Shown here piece after piece: positions 36,424 to 45,444 of a stretch of DNA of 64,000 nt. A program made the translations under genes and the position numbers. The notes under the pieces were generated by a model. The model was not told the DNA's origin. It saw nothing but the letters and a program-made list of their open reading frames with translations, and did not search any database. This DNA is from HGM04593 sp045631905 (GTDB lineage: Bacteria; Bacteroidota; Bacteroidia; Bacteroidales; Bacteroidaceae). The stretch is from NCBI GenBank assembly GCA_045631905.1, contig JAZQVO010000028.1:186001-250000 (forward strand), given 5' to 3'. The stretch's first letter is position 1; every line of letters starts with the position of its first letter.

Positions 36424-37455
36424 ATGAAATTCACAGCACAACAGATAGCCTCGTTCATAAACGGCGAAGTTATAGGTAACGAAAATGCCGAGGTATATAC
36501 ATTTGCAAAAATAGAAGAAGGTACCCCCGGTGCACTATCATTCTTGGCAAACCCCAAATATACCGAATACATTTACACAACCGAATCGTCGGTTGTACTT
36601 GTGAACAAAGATTTTACCCCTAACGGCGAGATAAAAGCCACACTCATCAAAGTAGACAACGCCTACGAGAGCCTTGCCAAGCTCATGACAATGTACGAAG
36701 CAAGCAAGCCCAAGAAACAGGGAATAAGCTCGCTTGCATCAATCTCCCCCACAGCCAAGGTGGGTGAAAATTGCTACATAGCACCTTTTGCCGTCATAGG
36801 CGACGGTTGCGAAATTGGTGACGGCTGTTACATACACGACGGTGTTTCGGTGGGCGACGGTGCAAAAGTAGGTAATAATTGTATCCTATATGCCCATGTT
36901 ACAATATACCACGATTGTCGTGTAGGCAACAACTGTATTCTGCATAGTGGTTGCGTTATCGGTGCCGACGGTTTCGGCTTTGCCCCCACAGCCGACGGAT
37001 ACGAGAAAATACCCCAAACAGGTATTGTCATTCTCGAAGATAATGTAGAGATAGGAGCAAACACCTGTGTAGACCGCGCCACAATGGGCTCTACTATTAT
37101 ACATAAAGGTGTTAAGCTCGACAACCTCATACAAATTGCCCACAACGACGAGATAGGTTCGCACACTGTAATGGCCTCACAAGCAGGTATCGCAGGCTCG
37201 GCAAAAATCGGTGAGTGGTGCATGATTGGCGGACAGGCCGGAATTTCGGGTCACTGCAAAATAGGCGACCGCACCATGGTGGGAGCACAATGCGGAATCA
37301 TCGGCAGTCGCAAAGGTGGCGAAACATTGTTAGGCTCGCCCGCCATGGACGCAAAAGAGTTCATAAGAGCGTCGGCCTACCTCAAAAAACTACCTGAGCT
37401 CGACAAAAAGGTAAAAGAGCTCATGAAAGAGATTGAAACATTGAAAAAACAATAA
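36424..37455 (+). CDS. lpxD: UDP-3-O-(3-hydroxyacyl)glucosamine N-acyltransferase
   Basis: 343 residues, third step of lipid A synthesis. The N-terminal uridine-binding domain (to about 100, with GALSFLANPKYTEYIYTT) is followed by left-handed parallel beta-helix hexapeptide repeats from VGENCYIAPFAVIG to IIGSRKGGETLLG and a C-terminal helix. The catalytic-type histidine lies in NLIQIAHNDEIG. First gene of lpxD-lpxC/fabZ-lpxA, 12 bases before the next. Confidence 0.95.
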   Translation: MKFTAQQIASFINGEVIGNENAEVYTFAKIEEGTPGALSFLANPKYTEYIYTTESSVVLVNKDFTPNGEIKATLIKVDNAYESLAKLMTMYEASKPKKQGISSLASISPTAKVGENCYIAPFAVIGDGCEIGDGCYIHDGVSVGDGAKVGNNCILYAHVTIYHDCRVGNNCILHSGCVIGADGFGFAPTADGYEKIPQTGIVILEDNVEIGANTCVDRATMGSTIIHKGVKLDNLIQIAHNDEIGSHTVMASQAGIAGSAKIGEWCMIGGQAGISGHCKIGDRTMVGAQCGIIGSRKGGETLLGSPAMDAKEFIRASAYLKKLPELDKKVKELMKEIETLKKQ

Positions 37456-37467
37456 AACAGAGTTGCT

Positions 37468-38850
37468 ATGAACAAGCAAAAAACATTGAACGGAAGTTTT
37501 TCACTTTTCGGAAAGGGACTGCACACAGGACTAAGCCTCACGGTGACATTTAACCCTGCACCCGAGAACTACGGCTACAAGATTCAGCGCATCGACCTCC
37601 CCGGCGAGCCTATCATCGATGCCGTAGCCGAAAATGTTACAGAAACCACCCGCGGTACAGTTCTCACAAAGGGCGAAGCACGAGTGAGCACTGTGGAACA
37701 CGCCATGGCGGCACTCTTTGCACTTGGTATCGACAACTGCCTAATGCAGGTGAACGGTCCTGAGTTCCCCATTCTCGACGGTAGCTCGATACAGTATGTC
37801 GAGAACATCGAGCGCATCGGAGTAAAAGAGCAGAACGCCGAAAAAGATGTATTCGTAATAAAATCGAAAATCGAGATAAAAGACGAAAAGACAGGAAATT
37901 CAATCATCATTCTACCCGATGAAAATTTCAGCCTTAACGTACTTGTACACTACGACTCAGGCGTGCTCTACAACCAATATGCAACGTTGGAAAACATGGA
38001 GGACTTTAAAGAAGAGGTAGCATCGAGCCGTACATTTGTGTTCGTGCGCGAGCTTGAACCCCTCTTGAACGCCGGGCTCATAAAAGGTGGTGACCTCGAC
38101 AACGCGATAGTTATATACGAGCGCGAGATGCCACAAGACAAGTACGACCAACTTGCCGACGTTCTTGGCGTTCCCCACATGGACGCAAAAAAACTTGGTT
38201 ACCTCAACCACAAGCCCCTTGTGTGGAACAACGAGCCTGCACGCCACAAACTACTCGATATAATAGGCGACCTTGCCCTCATAGGCAAGCCTTTGCAGGG
38301 ACGCATCATTGCCACCTGCCCCGGCCACACTATTAATAATAAGTTCGCGCGCGCGATGCGCAAGGTTATCCGCGAGCATCAAATTCAGGCACCCATCTAC
38401 GACCCCAACCGCGAGCCCGTGATGGACATCAACCGCATTCGTCAGCTACTCCCCCACCGTAGCCCCATGTTGCTTGTCGACAAAGTAATAGAGCTCGGCT
38501 CGAACTACATTGTAGGAACAAAGAACGTGACCATGAACGAACCCTTCTTTGAGGGACACTTCCCCAACGAACCCGTGATGCCCGGAGTACTCATTGTAGA
38601 GGCTATGTCGCAGTGTGGCGGTCTTCTCACAATGAACATGCTCGACAACCCCGAGGAGTATTCGACCTACTTCCTTAAAATAGAGAAAATAGCGTTCCAC
38701 AAACTTGTAGTTCCCGGCGACACACTCGTGTTCAAAGTAGAACAAATAAGCCCTCTGCGCCATGGTATAGCCATGATGCGTGGCTATGTGTTCGTAGGCG
38801 AAAAACTTGTTGCGGAAGCACAATTTACAGGACAAATTATTAAGAAATAA
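37468..38850 (+). CDS. lpxC/fabZ: bifunctional UDP-3-O-acyl-GlcNAc deacetylase / 3-hydroxyacyl-ACP dehydratase
   Basis: 460 residues, two enzymes in one chain. Residues 1 to about 300 are LpxC (zinc ligands in STVEHAMAAL and near HKLLDIIGDLAL), the committed step of lipid A synthesis. From about 315 the chain is FabZ, with LLPHRSPMLLVDKV and the active-site histidine/glutamate region in FFEGHFPNEPVMPG. FabZ competes for the same hydroxyacyl-ACP pool as LpxA/LpxD, so joining the two may balance fatty acid and lipid A flux. The fusion is known from Bacteroidota. Confidence 0.96.
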   Translation: MNKQKTLNGSFSLFGKGLHTGLSLTVTFNPAPENYGYKIQRIDLPGEPIIDAVAENVTETTRGTVLTKGEARVSTVEHAMAALFALGIDNCLMQVNGPEFPILDGSSIQYVENIERIGVKEQNAEKDVFVIKSKIEIKDEKTGNSIIILPDENFSLNVLVHYDSGVLYNQYATLENMEDFKEEVASSRTFVFVRELEPLLNAGLIKGGDLDNAIVIYEREMPQDKYDQLADVLGVPHMDAKKLGYLNHKPLVWNNEPARHKLLDIIGDLALIGKPLQGRIIATCPGHTINNKFARAMRKVIREHQIQAPIYDPNREPVMDINRIRQLLPHRSPMLLVDKVIELGSNYIVGTKNVTMNEPFFEGHFPNEPVMPGVLIVEAMSQCGGLLTMNMLDNPEEYSTYFLKIEKIAFHKLVVPGDTLVFKVEQISPLRHGIAMMRGYVFVGEKLVAEAQFTGQIIKK

Positions 38851-38862
38851 AAACATACAGCT

Positions 38863-39633
38863 ATGATTAACCCATTGGCATACGTCGATCCCGAAGCAAA
38901 AATTGGAGCAAATTGCGAGATTGGTGCATTTGCATTCATCGACAAAAATGTAGTAATTGGCGATAATTGCGTTATCATGCCCCACGCATGTATCCTCAGC
39001 GGAACACGCATGGGTAACAACAACAAAATATATCATGGTGCCATAATCGGTGGCGACCCTCAGGACCTCAAATTCAAAGGCGAAGAGACAACCGTCGAGA
39101 TTGGCGACAACAACATGATACGCGAGAATGCCACAATACACCGTGGTACAGCATCGAAAGGAAAAACCGTTGTAGGCAGCAACAATCTCCTTATGGAGAA
39201 TGTTCATATAGCACACGACTGCGAGGTTGGTAGCGGTTGCATCATAGGTAACTCCACAAAGGTTGCCGGCGAGGTTGTTATAGACGATTGCGCCATCATC
39301 AGCGCATGCGTGCTCATACACCAGTTCTGCCACATCGGCGGTTATGTAATGATTCAGGGTGGCAGTCGTTTCAGCAAAGACGTACCTCCCTACATCATCG
39401 TAGGCCGTGAACCCGCGCGTTACTGCGGATTGAACATTGTAGGCCTTCGCCGTCGCGGTTTCTCAAACGAGACAATAAGCACAATACACAATGCCTATCG
39501 TCTCATATACGAGAGCGGAAACAACGTATCTTCGGGTGTAGCAAAAATTAAAGAGACACTCCCCATGATTCCCGAGGTTGAGCACATACTCCGATTTATA
39601 GAGAAAGAGGCTTCTCGCGGTATCATAGGTTAA
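38863..39633 (+). CDS. lpxA: UDP-GlcNAc O-acyltransferase
   Basis: 256 residues of hexapeptide-repeat beta-helix with the catalytic histidine in NVHIAHDCEVG and a C-terminal helical domain (NIVGLRRRGFSNETI). First step of lipid A synthesis. It follows lpxC-fabZ after 12 bases and precedes an unrelated small gene by 12, all probably one transcript. Confidence 0.95.
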   Translation: MINPLAYVDPEAKIGANCEIGAFAFIDKNVVIGDNCVIMPHACILSGTRMGNNNKIYHGAIIGGDPQDLKFKGEETTVEIGDNNMIRENATIHRGTASKGKTVVGSNNLLMENVHIAHDCEVGSGCIIGNSTKVAGEVVIDDCAIISACVLIHQFCHIGGYVMIQGGSRFSKDVPPYIIVGREPARYCGLNIVGLRRRGFSNETISTIHNAYRLIYESGNNVSSGVAKIKETLPMIPEVEHILRFIEKEASRGIIG

Positions 39634-39645
39634 TAAATTAGAATT

Positions 39646-40212
39646 ATGGTATACAAATTCAGACTACTATCGGACGAGGTTGAAGATTTCAGAAGAGATA
39701 TTGAGATAGATGCCGACGCAACTTTCCTCGACCTTCATAATGCCATTCTCGAAGCGGTAAACTACCCCGACGACCAAATGACATCGTTCTTCATATGTAA
39801 CGACAAATGGATAAAAGAGATTGAAATTACACGCGAAGACATGGGTAGCGTATCAGAAGAGGATAACTATGTAATGGAAGAGACCGTTATAGGCGACCTT
39901 GTTGAGGAGGAGAAACAAAAACTCATGTATGTGTTCGACCCCCTTGGCGACCGTGTTTTCTACATGGAGCTAAGCAAAATAGAGTTCGGCAAAAACATCG
40001 ATGCCCCCACATGCACCAAATCGACAGGTGAGGCACCCGCCCAAACTCTAAAATTCGACGAACTAATGAGCAAAACTCCCGTCGGTGCAGTAAACGGCGA
40101 CATAGACGAAGATTTCTATGGCAGCGATGGTTACAACGACGACGACATAGACGAAGAGGGCTTCGACATCGGCGGTTTGTCGGACATGAGCTCTATCGAC
40201 GACCTCTATTAA
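39646..40212 (+). CDS. pRiA4b ORF-3-like / IS1096 passenger-like acidic protein
   Basis: 188 residues. The N-terminal MVYKFRLLSDEVEDFRRDIEI and TFLDLHNAILEAVNYPDDQMTSF are the hallmark of the plasmid pRiA4b ORF-3 (IS1096 passenger TnpR-like) fold. The C-terminal 60 residues are very acidic (EDFYGSDGYNDDDIDEEG). Despite the family name there is no sign of a mobile element here: the gene sits in line between lpxA and miaA with 12- and 26-base spacers. Function unknown. Confidence 0.8.
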   Translation: MVYKFRLLSDEVEDFRRDIEIDADATFLDLHNAILEAVNYPDDQMTSFFICNDKWIKEIEITREDMGSVSEEDNYVMEETVIGDLVEEEKQKLMYVFDPLGDRVFYMELSKIEFGKNIDAPTCTKSTGEAPAQTLKFDELMSKTPVGAVNGDIDEDFYGSDGYNDDDIDEEGFDIGGLSDMSSIDDLY

Positions 40213-40238
40213 TCTCCCAAACAGTGTAAAAAGGAGAT

Positions 40239-41138
40239 ATGAATAATTTAGTTGTGCTCATAGGCCCCACAGCGGTGGGAAAGACCGAAACAAGCTTTGC
40301 GATAGCAAGCCACTTTGGTTGCCCCATAATATCGGCCGATTCAAGGCAGATGTACAAAGGCATGCAGATAGGCACAGCGATGCCCACACAGGAAGAGCTT
40401 GCCCGACATAAACACTACTTTGTCGGGCAGCTCACACCGGGCGACTATTATAGTGCGGCACGTTACGAAGAGGAGGTGCTTGCGCTTCTCGAAAAAGAGT
40501 TCCACCACCACCCCACGATGCTCCTCTCGGGTGGTTCCATGATGTACATCGATGCAGTGTGCAAAGGCATCGACGACATACCGACCGTAGACGAAGAGAC
40601 TCGCCTGACAATAATCGCAAAATATGAAAAGGAGGGCTTGGAGAGCCTTGCAGCCGAGCTACGCCTGCTCGACCCCGCCTACTATGCCGAGGCTGACATA
40701 AAAAACCCAAAAAGAGTGATGCACGCACTCGAAATATGTTACATGACAGGCAAGCCTTACAGCACATACCGCAAGCAGACAAAAAAAGAACGTCCCTTTA
40801 ATATAATTAAAATAGGGCTCCGACGCGAACGCGAAGAGCTATACGAGCGCATAAACAAGCGAGTTGAGATAATGATTGAGCAGGGGCTCGTAGAAGAGGT
40901 GAAAAAATTTCTGCACCTAAAAGAACACAACTCGCTCAACACCGTTGGTTACAAAGAGATATTCAAATACCTCGACGGTGAGTGGTCTTTGGACTTTGCA
41001 ATAGAAAAAATCAAGCAAAATACACGCATATATTCTCGCAAACAGGTAACGTGGTACCGCAAAGACGAAGAGATAACATGGTTCCACCCAAGCGACACCA
41101 CCGCAATAATATCCTACATAGAAAAAAGCATAAAATAA
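40239..41138 (+). CDS. miaA: tRNA dimethylallyltransferase
   Basis: 299 residues. The P-loop is GPTAVGKTETS (9-19), SADSRQMYKGMQIGTA and HYFVGQLTPGDYYSAA bind the substrates, and GGSMMYIDAV is a further signature. It adds the dimethylallyl group to A37 of tRNAs that read codons beginning with U. Last gene before a terminator at 41140-41172. Confidence 0.95.
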   Translation: MNNLVVLIGPTAVGKTETSFAIASHFGCPIISADSRQMYKGMQIGTAMPTQEELARHKHYFVGQLTPGDYYSAARYEEEVLALLEKEFHHHPTMLLSGGSMMYIDAVCKGIDDIPTVDEETRLTIIAKYEKEGLESLAAELRLLDPAYYAEADIKNPKRVMHALEICYMTGKPYSTYRKQTKKERPFNIIKIGLRREREELYERINKRVEIMIEQGLVEEVKKFLHLKEHNSLNTVGYKEIFKYLDGEWSLDFAIEKIKQNTRIYSRKQVTWYRKDEEITWFHPSDTTAIISYIEKSIK

Positions 41139-41139
41139 C

Positions 41140-41172
41140 AGAAAAAGAGAGTTACAACTACTCTTTTTTTCT
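41140..41172 (+). terminator. terminator of the lpx-miaA transcript
   Basis: 13-base arms (41140-41152 with 41160-41172) with one G-U pair, 7-base loop and T7 within the 3' arm, one base after the miaA stop codon. Confidence 0.82.
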
Positions 41173-41229
41173 ATGTACATGCGATTATAAAACATCTGAG
41201 ACGTTTTACCTATTAAGCACATTTATGCA

Positions 41230-42123
41230 ATGAGAAATATATTTCTATCATTATTAATAATGATTGCCACAACGTCGTTCGCGCAACATATAGAGAGCGG
41301 ATACATCGCGCAAAGCAAATACAACGACAACAACGACAACAAGATAGGCAAAGGTTCCATGCAATATATCTCGGGCAGCTACACACTACCGCTGAGCATA
41401 AAACGAGACAAAGAAGGAGGCACAAGAATGTGGTCGGCCACAGTCACAGGCAAGTATGCCACACTCGACAACAAAGAGGGTGCTATGCTGTTCAACCCCA
41501 AAGAAATTATCAATGCAGGAGCCATGATTACACACGTGTGCCCACTATCAAGACGGTGGAACATGGTGGCAACAGCCGGTATCTCACTAAATGCCACCCC
41601 CCAATACATACGCCTGCAAAGCCTTGCCATAACAAGCGGTATGCTCTTTATGTACAGAGTAAACAACAACCTCAACATAGGTGTGGGAGTTATTGGCACA
41701 ACAGCATACGGAGAGCTCATAGCGATACCGGCCCCGTTCATCACATGGAAGTATGGGGAGAGATACAAGTTCGAGCTCAACATGCAGGGGGCACCCGAAT
41801 TTAAAATATCGACACAAATCAATGAAAAATTAATGCTCACACTTGCCCCATTCGAGATGCAACGCTTCTCGGCTATGATAAACGTGAACAACGACCACAA
41901 ACTATACGTGCAAAATATTTTCCGCACGTCAGCAGGAGCAACTTACCGCATCTCAAAACATTGGTCACTCGAAGGGAAAGCCGGTTACATATATCACCGC
42001 TCCACACGCATAAAAGAGCGCAGTTTCATAGCCTTCTGGAACGACCTTTTCGACTACGATACCCGACAAAAATTCAAACCTTCGGGCACCGTTTCAATAG
42101 GCATACGCTATCACATGAGATAA
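41230..42123 (+). CDS. secreted outer-membrane beta-barrel-like protein, DUF6268-like
   Basis: 297 residues with a signal peptide (MRNIFLSLLIMIATTSFA). The rest is a series of amphipathic strands with aromatic ends (RMWSATVTGKYATL, RYKFELNMQGAPEFKIS) finishing with SIGIRYHMR, consistent with an outer-membrane barrel; the pattern resembles DUF6268 proteins. No function can be assigned. Single gene with a terminator directly after it. Confidence 0.78.
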   Translation: MRNIFLSLLIMIATTSFAQHIESGYIAQSKYNDNNDNKIGKGSMQYISGSYTLPLSIKRDKEGGTRMWSATVTGKYATLDNKEGAMLFNPKEIINAGAMITHVCPLSRRWNMVATAGISLNATPQYIRLQSLAITSGMLFMYRVNNNLNIGVGVIGTTAYGELIAIPAPFITWKYGERYKFELNMQGAPEFKISTQINEKLMLTLAPFEMQRFSAMINVNNDHKLYVQNIFRTSAGATYRISKHWSLEGKAGYIYHRSTRIKERSFIAFWNDLFDYDTRQKFKPSGTVSIGIRYHMR

Positions 42124-42128
42124 ACAGC

Positions 42129-42157
42129 AAACAGCGCACTCTATGCGCTGTTTTTTT
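42129..42157 (+). terminator. terminator after the DUF6268-like gene
   Basis: 10-base arms (42129-42138 with 42144-42153), loop CTCTA, T7 tail; 5 bases after the stop codon. Confidence 0.92.
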
Positions 42158-42181
42158 ATAATCAGCCAGCTACCGACATAC

Positions 42182-42247
42182 AACCGTTAAAAACGGTTAA
42201 AATATAGTACCATGTATTGCAAGGTACTGTATTTTCTTTTACATTTG
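42182..42247 (+). promoter_or_regulatory. promoter and probable operators of the PadR-PspC operon
   Basis: TTG (42217-42219), 20 bases, TACATTTG (42240-42247) form the promoter. Two inverted repeats sit on it: AGTACC/GGTACT (42206-42211 with 42223-42228, 11-base spacer), which straddles the -33 element, and AACCGTT/AACGGTT (42182-42188 with 42192-42198) just upstream. Since the first gene encodes a PadR repressor, the first repeat is a good candidate for its autoregulatory operator. Confidence 0.6.
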
Positions 42248-42273
42248 TTGCAACAATTAAAAATATATAGAGA

Positions 42274-42600
42274 ATGTACATAGAAAACGTAAAATCACAA
42301 ATGCGTAAAGGCATGCTCGAATACAGCATAATGCTACTTATGCGCGACAAGCCCTACTATACCTCCGACATAATAAACGAGCTGGAAAAGGCCAACCTCA
42401 TGGTTGTCGAGGGCACACTATACCCCCTGCTCACCCGTCTGCGAAAAGAGGAGCTACTCGAATATGAGTGGCAAGAAAGCCCATCGGGGCCACCACGAAA
42501 ATATTACAGCCTCACAGAAAAAGGCAAAGAGGCACTCACCAAACTCGATGATAATTGGAAAATACTATCCGACACAGTAAACCACATTAAAAACCTATAA
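42274..42600 (+). CDS. PadR family transcriptional regulator
   Basis: 108 residues, winged-helix DNA-binding protein of the short PadR type: MRKGMLEYSIMLLM, YTSDIINELEKANLMVVEGTLYPLLTRLRKE and YYSLTEKGKEAL match the recognition helix and wing. It probably dimerises through the C-terminal helix and represses its own operon through the inverted repeats in the promoter. It is followed after 18 bases by two PspC-domain genes, a combination recurrent in Bacteroidota. Confidence 0.92.
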   Translation: MYIENVKSQMRKGMLEYSIMLLMRDKPYYTSDIINELEKANLMVVEGTLYPLLTRLRKEELLEYEWQESPSGPPRKYYSLTEKGKEALTKLDDNWKILSDTVNHIKNL

Positions 42601-42618
42601 TAAACAAGAAGGAAGAAG

Positions 42619-43530
42619 ATGAAAAAGACAATAAACGTAAACCTCGGTGGGAGGGCCTTCCAAATCACAGAGGAAGCTTATACAAAGCTCAACGATTACC
42701 TCAATAGCATAAGCACCTGCTTCAAAGATAACGAGTATGGCGAGGAGATAACAACCGACATCGAGTCGCGCATCAGCGAGCTATGCGACGAGAGGCTTAA
42801 AAAGAGCCACAGCAACATAATTGAGCTTGAGCTTGTAAACGAGATGATAAACCGCATGGGTAAGCCCGAAGCGATGATTGACGAAGAGGAGGAGGCAAGA
42901 CACTCAAACAACGAGAAGAAAAGCGACAAGCAAGAGGATAGCCCCCACGAAAAACATTCGCAAAACAAAAAATACTATCTCGACAAAGAGGACAAAATGG
43001 TGGGCGGAGTAATATCGGGGTTATCGTCATACATAAAATTCGACGTAACCATTCTACGCATCATCGCTGTTATTCTCATCTGCGCCATAGGCCCCATAGG
43101 GCTTATAGCCTATCTTATCGTGTGGATAATCGCCCCTGTTGCCGAAACCACTGCCGAAAAATTACGCATGCAAGGTATTGAACCCACACCCGAAACCATC
43201 GCCGACAAGCTCACCAACGAAGACCCCGAAAAGAGTGAGAAAAAAGGCGATACCATAATGAACAAGATTGAGAAAAACAAAAGACTGATATTAGCCGTTG
43301 TAATTGTTCTGTCGGCACTATTATTCGGGCCCAAGGTGAGAATAACAGGAAACAATCCAATATTTTACCTCCTTGGATTATCCTTTATCATAACATTCAC
43401 ACTGCTTGTAACAGTGATAGCCCTTAAAATAACCGACACACTTAACTGCAAAGTAAGAAAAATACTCACCATATCGCTCATAATATCCTCTATACTGACA
43501 ATACTGTTATATGTAAACTGTTATATGTAA
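42619..43530 (+). CDS. PspC-domain membrane protein with regulatory N-terminal domain
   Basis: 303 residues. Residues 1-80 form a small helical domain (ITEEAYTKLNDYLNSI, DIESRISELCDERL) also found at the start of the next protein. An acidic linker (about 85-115) leads to a PspC domain (KMVGGVISGLSSYIKFDVTILR, then two hydrophobic helices to about 172). After a second charged linker there are two or three more membrane helices. PspC proteins sense or buffer membrane stress; the cytoplasmic N-domain may contact the PadR regulator, by inference. Confidence 0.85.
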   Translation: MKKTINVNLGGRAFQITEEAYTKLNDYLNSISTCFKDNEYGEEITTDIESRISELCDERLKKSHSNIIELELVNEMINRMGKPEAMIDEEEEARHSNNEKKSDKQEDSPHEKHSQNKKYYLDKEDKMVGGVISGLSSYIKFDVTILRIIAVILICAIGPIGLIAYLIVWIIAPVAETTAEKLRMQGIEPTPETIADKLTNEDPEKSEKKGDTIMNKIEKNKRLILAVVIVLSALLFGPKVRITGNNPIFYLLGLSFIITFTLLVTVIALKITDTLNCKVRKILTISLIISSILTILLYVNCYM

Positions 43531-43554
43531 TCACATTATAGGCCAAATAAACAT

Positions 43555-45354
43555 ATGAAAAAGATAAATCAAATTCAAATAGGTAGCCACACCTTCTTCT
43601 TCGACGAAGAGGCTGTCGGCACCATGGAGCGCTATATAGCACGCATAAAAGAGCTATACAAAGACAACGGAGAGGAGCTCAAGGTAAACGATGTGGAAAC
43701 CCGCATTGCCGACTTTTGCTACAATAAGGCAGGAGAGAACGGCATCGTGTCGGCCTCGATAATAGAAGAGGCAATAGGAGCAATAGGGATAGACCTCGAC
43801 ACACCCATAACAAGCGAAGAGGCAAGCAACGACAAAGAGACAAAAAACGAGAGCACAGACGATGCCGACACACCATGGTACAAAGCCATGCAGTTGGGTA
43901 ACAAACTGTTCCTCAACCCGCACGATGGTTTCATAGGAGGCGTGTTGGCAGGTCTTGCCGGCTATTTAGGCATAAATGTGGCTTTGTTACGCATTCTCAC
44001 CATAATACTCTTTATTATAGAGCCTGTAGGCGGTTTGGTATATATCGCATATATTCTGCTTTGGATAATATTACCAAAGGCAAAAACCATCATCGACTAC
44101 GCACGCATGAACCATGTAAAAAAGAGTGGAGATACCGAAGCCGACAAAAAGGCCTGGAAGAACAACTACGAACAGGCTATACAACAGCTTGCAACACCCC
44201 CCGCAAGCGGTTGCCTCCCCATGTTGGTAAAAGCAATATTCTTCCTCCCGTTGGTTCCCCTGATAATACTTGTTGCAGTATTCCTTGTAGCAATAATTGT
44301 TCTACCGCTAAGTTTTATATACCTGTTCATTATGGGTAGTCATGTAGGCATAATAACCCTGCCTTTGATTGTTTTGGCAATATCATTAGTGACAGCCTTT
44401 GCCGTACTCGTTTTCGCAATAATATCATGGTTACTGAGAAAGAGTAGAACATGCAAGCCCATGAGCCGATGGGCAAAGATAACACTCACAACCCTGTTCC
44501 TTGTTTCTCTACTGTTTGCAGGCACAGCTATATACAAGATGAACTTTAAAAGCTACGACAACGTAAAAGAGATTATACAAACAGGGTTCAAAAATATATT
44601 CAACGGCACCATAACCACACGACAAGGCTCGTTCTACAACAACCACCCCATCGACACAAGCGATGATAATTTATACGCCGCCATTTGGGATAGCGAACTT
44701 CAAAGTTGCAACATACCATTTGTGGTAGAAACCGTACACGACGAAAAGGGAGAATATAACGTATACTTCTACCACCACGAAGGAAGGGTCGAAGAGATAG
44801 AGTACAAAGTGGCAGATAAAGAGTATGATGCCCGATACACCCTAAACACCGACATGTTGCACGGCTATCTCTACTTTATTTGGGACGAAGCAAACAACAC
44901 GCTATACATAGACGAAGAGTACAACGCGCCCGAAAGCATAAGAAACAGCACCTTCGAGAACCGCACAAATGCCATAAAGATTGGTTATGTGCGCAGTGGG
45001 GAGAGGTTTAATTTCTGCAATGCCACAGAAAAGGGGCTTGCAACCCTATCACTATTTTTCTATGGCGAGCAAAGAGTGCCAAGCCTTCTGGTTGGTGGCG
45101 ATGATGAGAATGTAGGCATAGAGATACCCCCCGTTTCATCATATAAGTGCATAAAGAGCTTTCAAATACCCCAACGCGCAACCAGAATAGATGAAAACGG
45201 GGAAAAAGATACCGTCGTTCTAAATACCAATATAAATATAGACGAAGATAAACTGCAAAGGGCTATCGACGATGTCAAGAAACTGAGAGATGCCACAGAC
45301 GAGATTATTAAAAACACTCACGACATAGTGAAAATCAGAGCCACAGAAAAATAG
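43555..45354 (+). CDS. large PspC-domain membrane protein with exported C-terminal domain
   Basis: 599 residues. The N-terminus repeats the domain of the previous protein (FDEEAVGTMERYIARIKEL, DVETRIADFC). A PspC domain follows at about 120-185 (GFIGGVLAGLAGYLGINVALLR), then further membrane helices to about 325. The last 270 residues are soluble, probably periplasmic and mostly beta (YNVYFYHHEGRVEEIEYKV), ending in a short coiled coil. It is a paralogue of the 42619-43530 product with an added outer sensor or scaffold domain. Followed by a terminator. Confidence 0.84.
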   Translation: MKKINQIQIGSHTFFFDEEAVGTMERYIARIKELYKDNGEELKVNDVETRIADFCYNKAGENGIVSASIIEEAIGAIGIDLDTPITSEEASNDKETKNESTDDADTPWYKAMQLGNKLFLNPHDGFIGGVLAGLAGYLGINVALLRILTIILFIIEPVGGLVYIAYILLWIILPKAKTIIDYARMNHVKKSGDTEADKKAWKNNYEQAIQQLATPPASGCLPMLVKAIFFLPLVPLIILVAVFLVAIIVLPLSFIYLFIMGSHVGIITLPLIVLAISLVTAFAVLVFAIISWLLRKSRTCKPMSRWAKITLTTLFLVSLLFAGTAIYKMNFKSYDNVKEIIQTGFKNIFNGTITTRQGSFYNNHPIDTSDDNLYAAIWDSELQSCNIPFVVETVHDEKGEYNVYFYHHEGRVEEIEYKVADKEYDARYTLNTDMLHGYLYFIWDEANNTLYIDEEYNAPESIRNSTFENRTNAIKIGYVRSGERFNFCNATEKGLATLSLFFYGEQRVPSLLVGGDDENVGIEIPPVSSYKCIKSFQIPQRATRIDENGEKDTVVLNTNINIDEDKLQRAIDDVKKLRDATDEIIKNTHDIVKIRATEK

Positions 45355-45371
45355 ATTATTTTCATGACAGC

Positions 45372-45406
45372 GTTTCGGGCGTGCCAATTAAGGGCACGCC
45401 CGAAAC
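45372..45406 (+). terminator. terminator of the PadR-PspC operon
   Basis: Perfect 14-base GC-rich arms (45372-45385 with 45393-45406), 7-base loop, then ATTTTTTAT on the plus strand. Confidence 0.92.
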
Positions 45407-45444
45407 ATTTTTTATAAGATATTCAAACCACGTAATATAAAAAG

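Noticed and set aside
39646..40212. Possible insertion element suggested by the IS1096-passenger family name
   Set aside because: No transposase, terminal repeats or target duplication; regular operon spacing.
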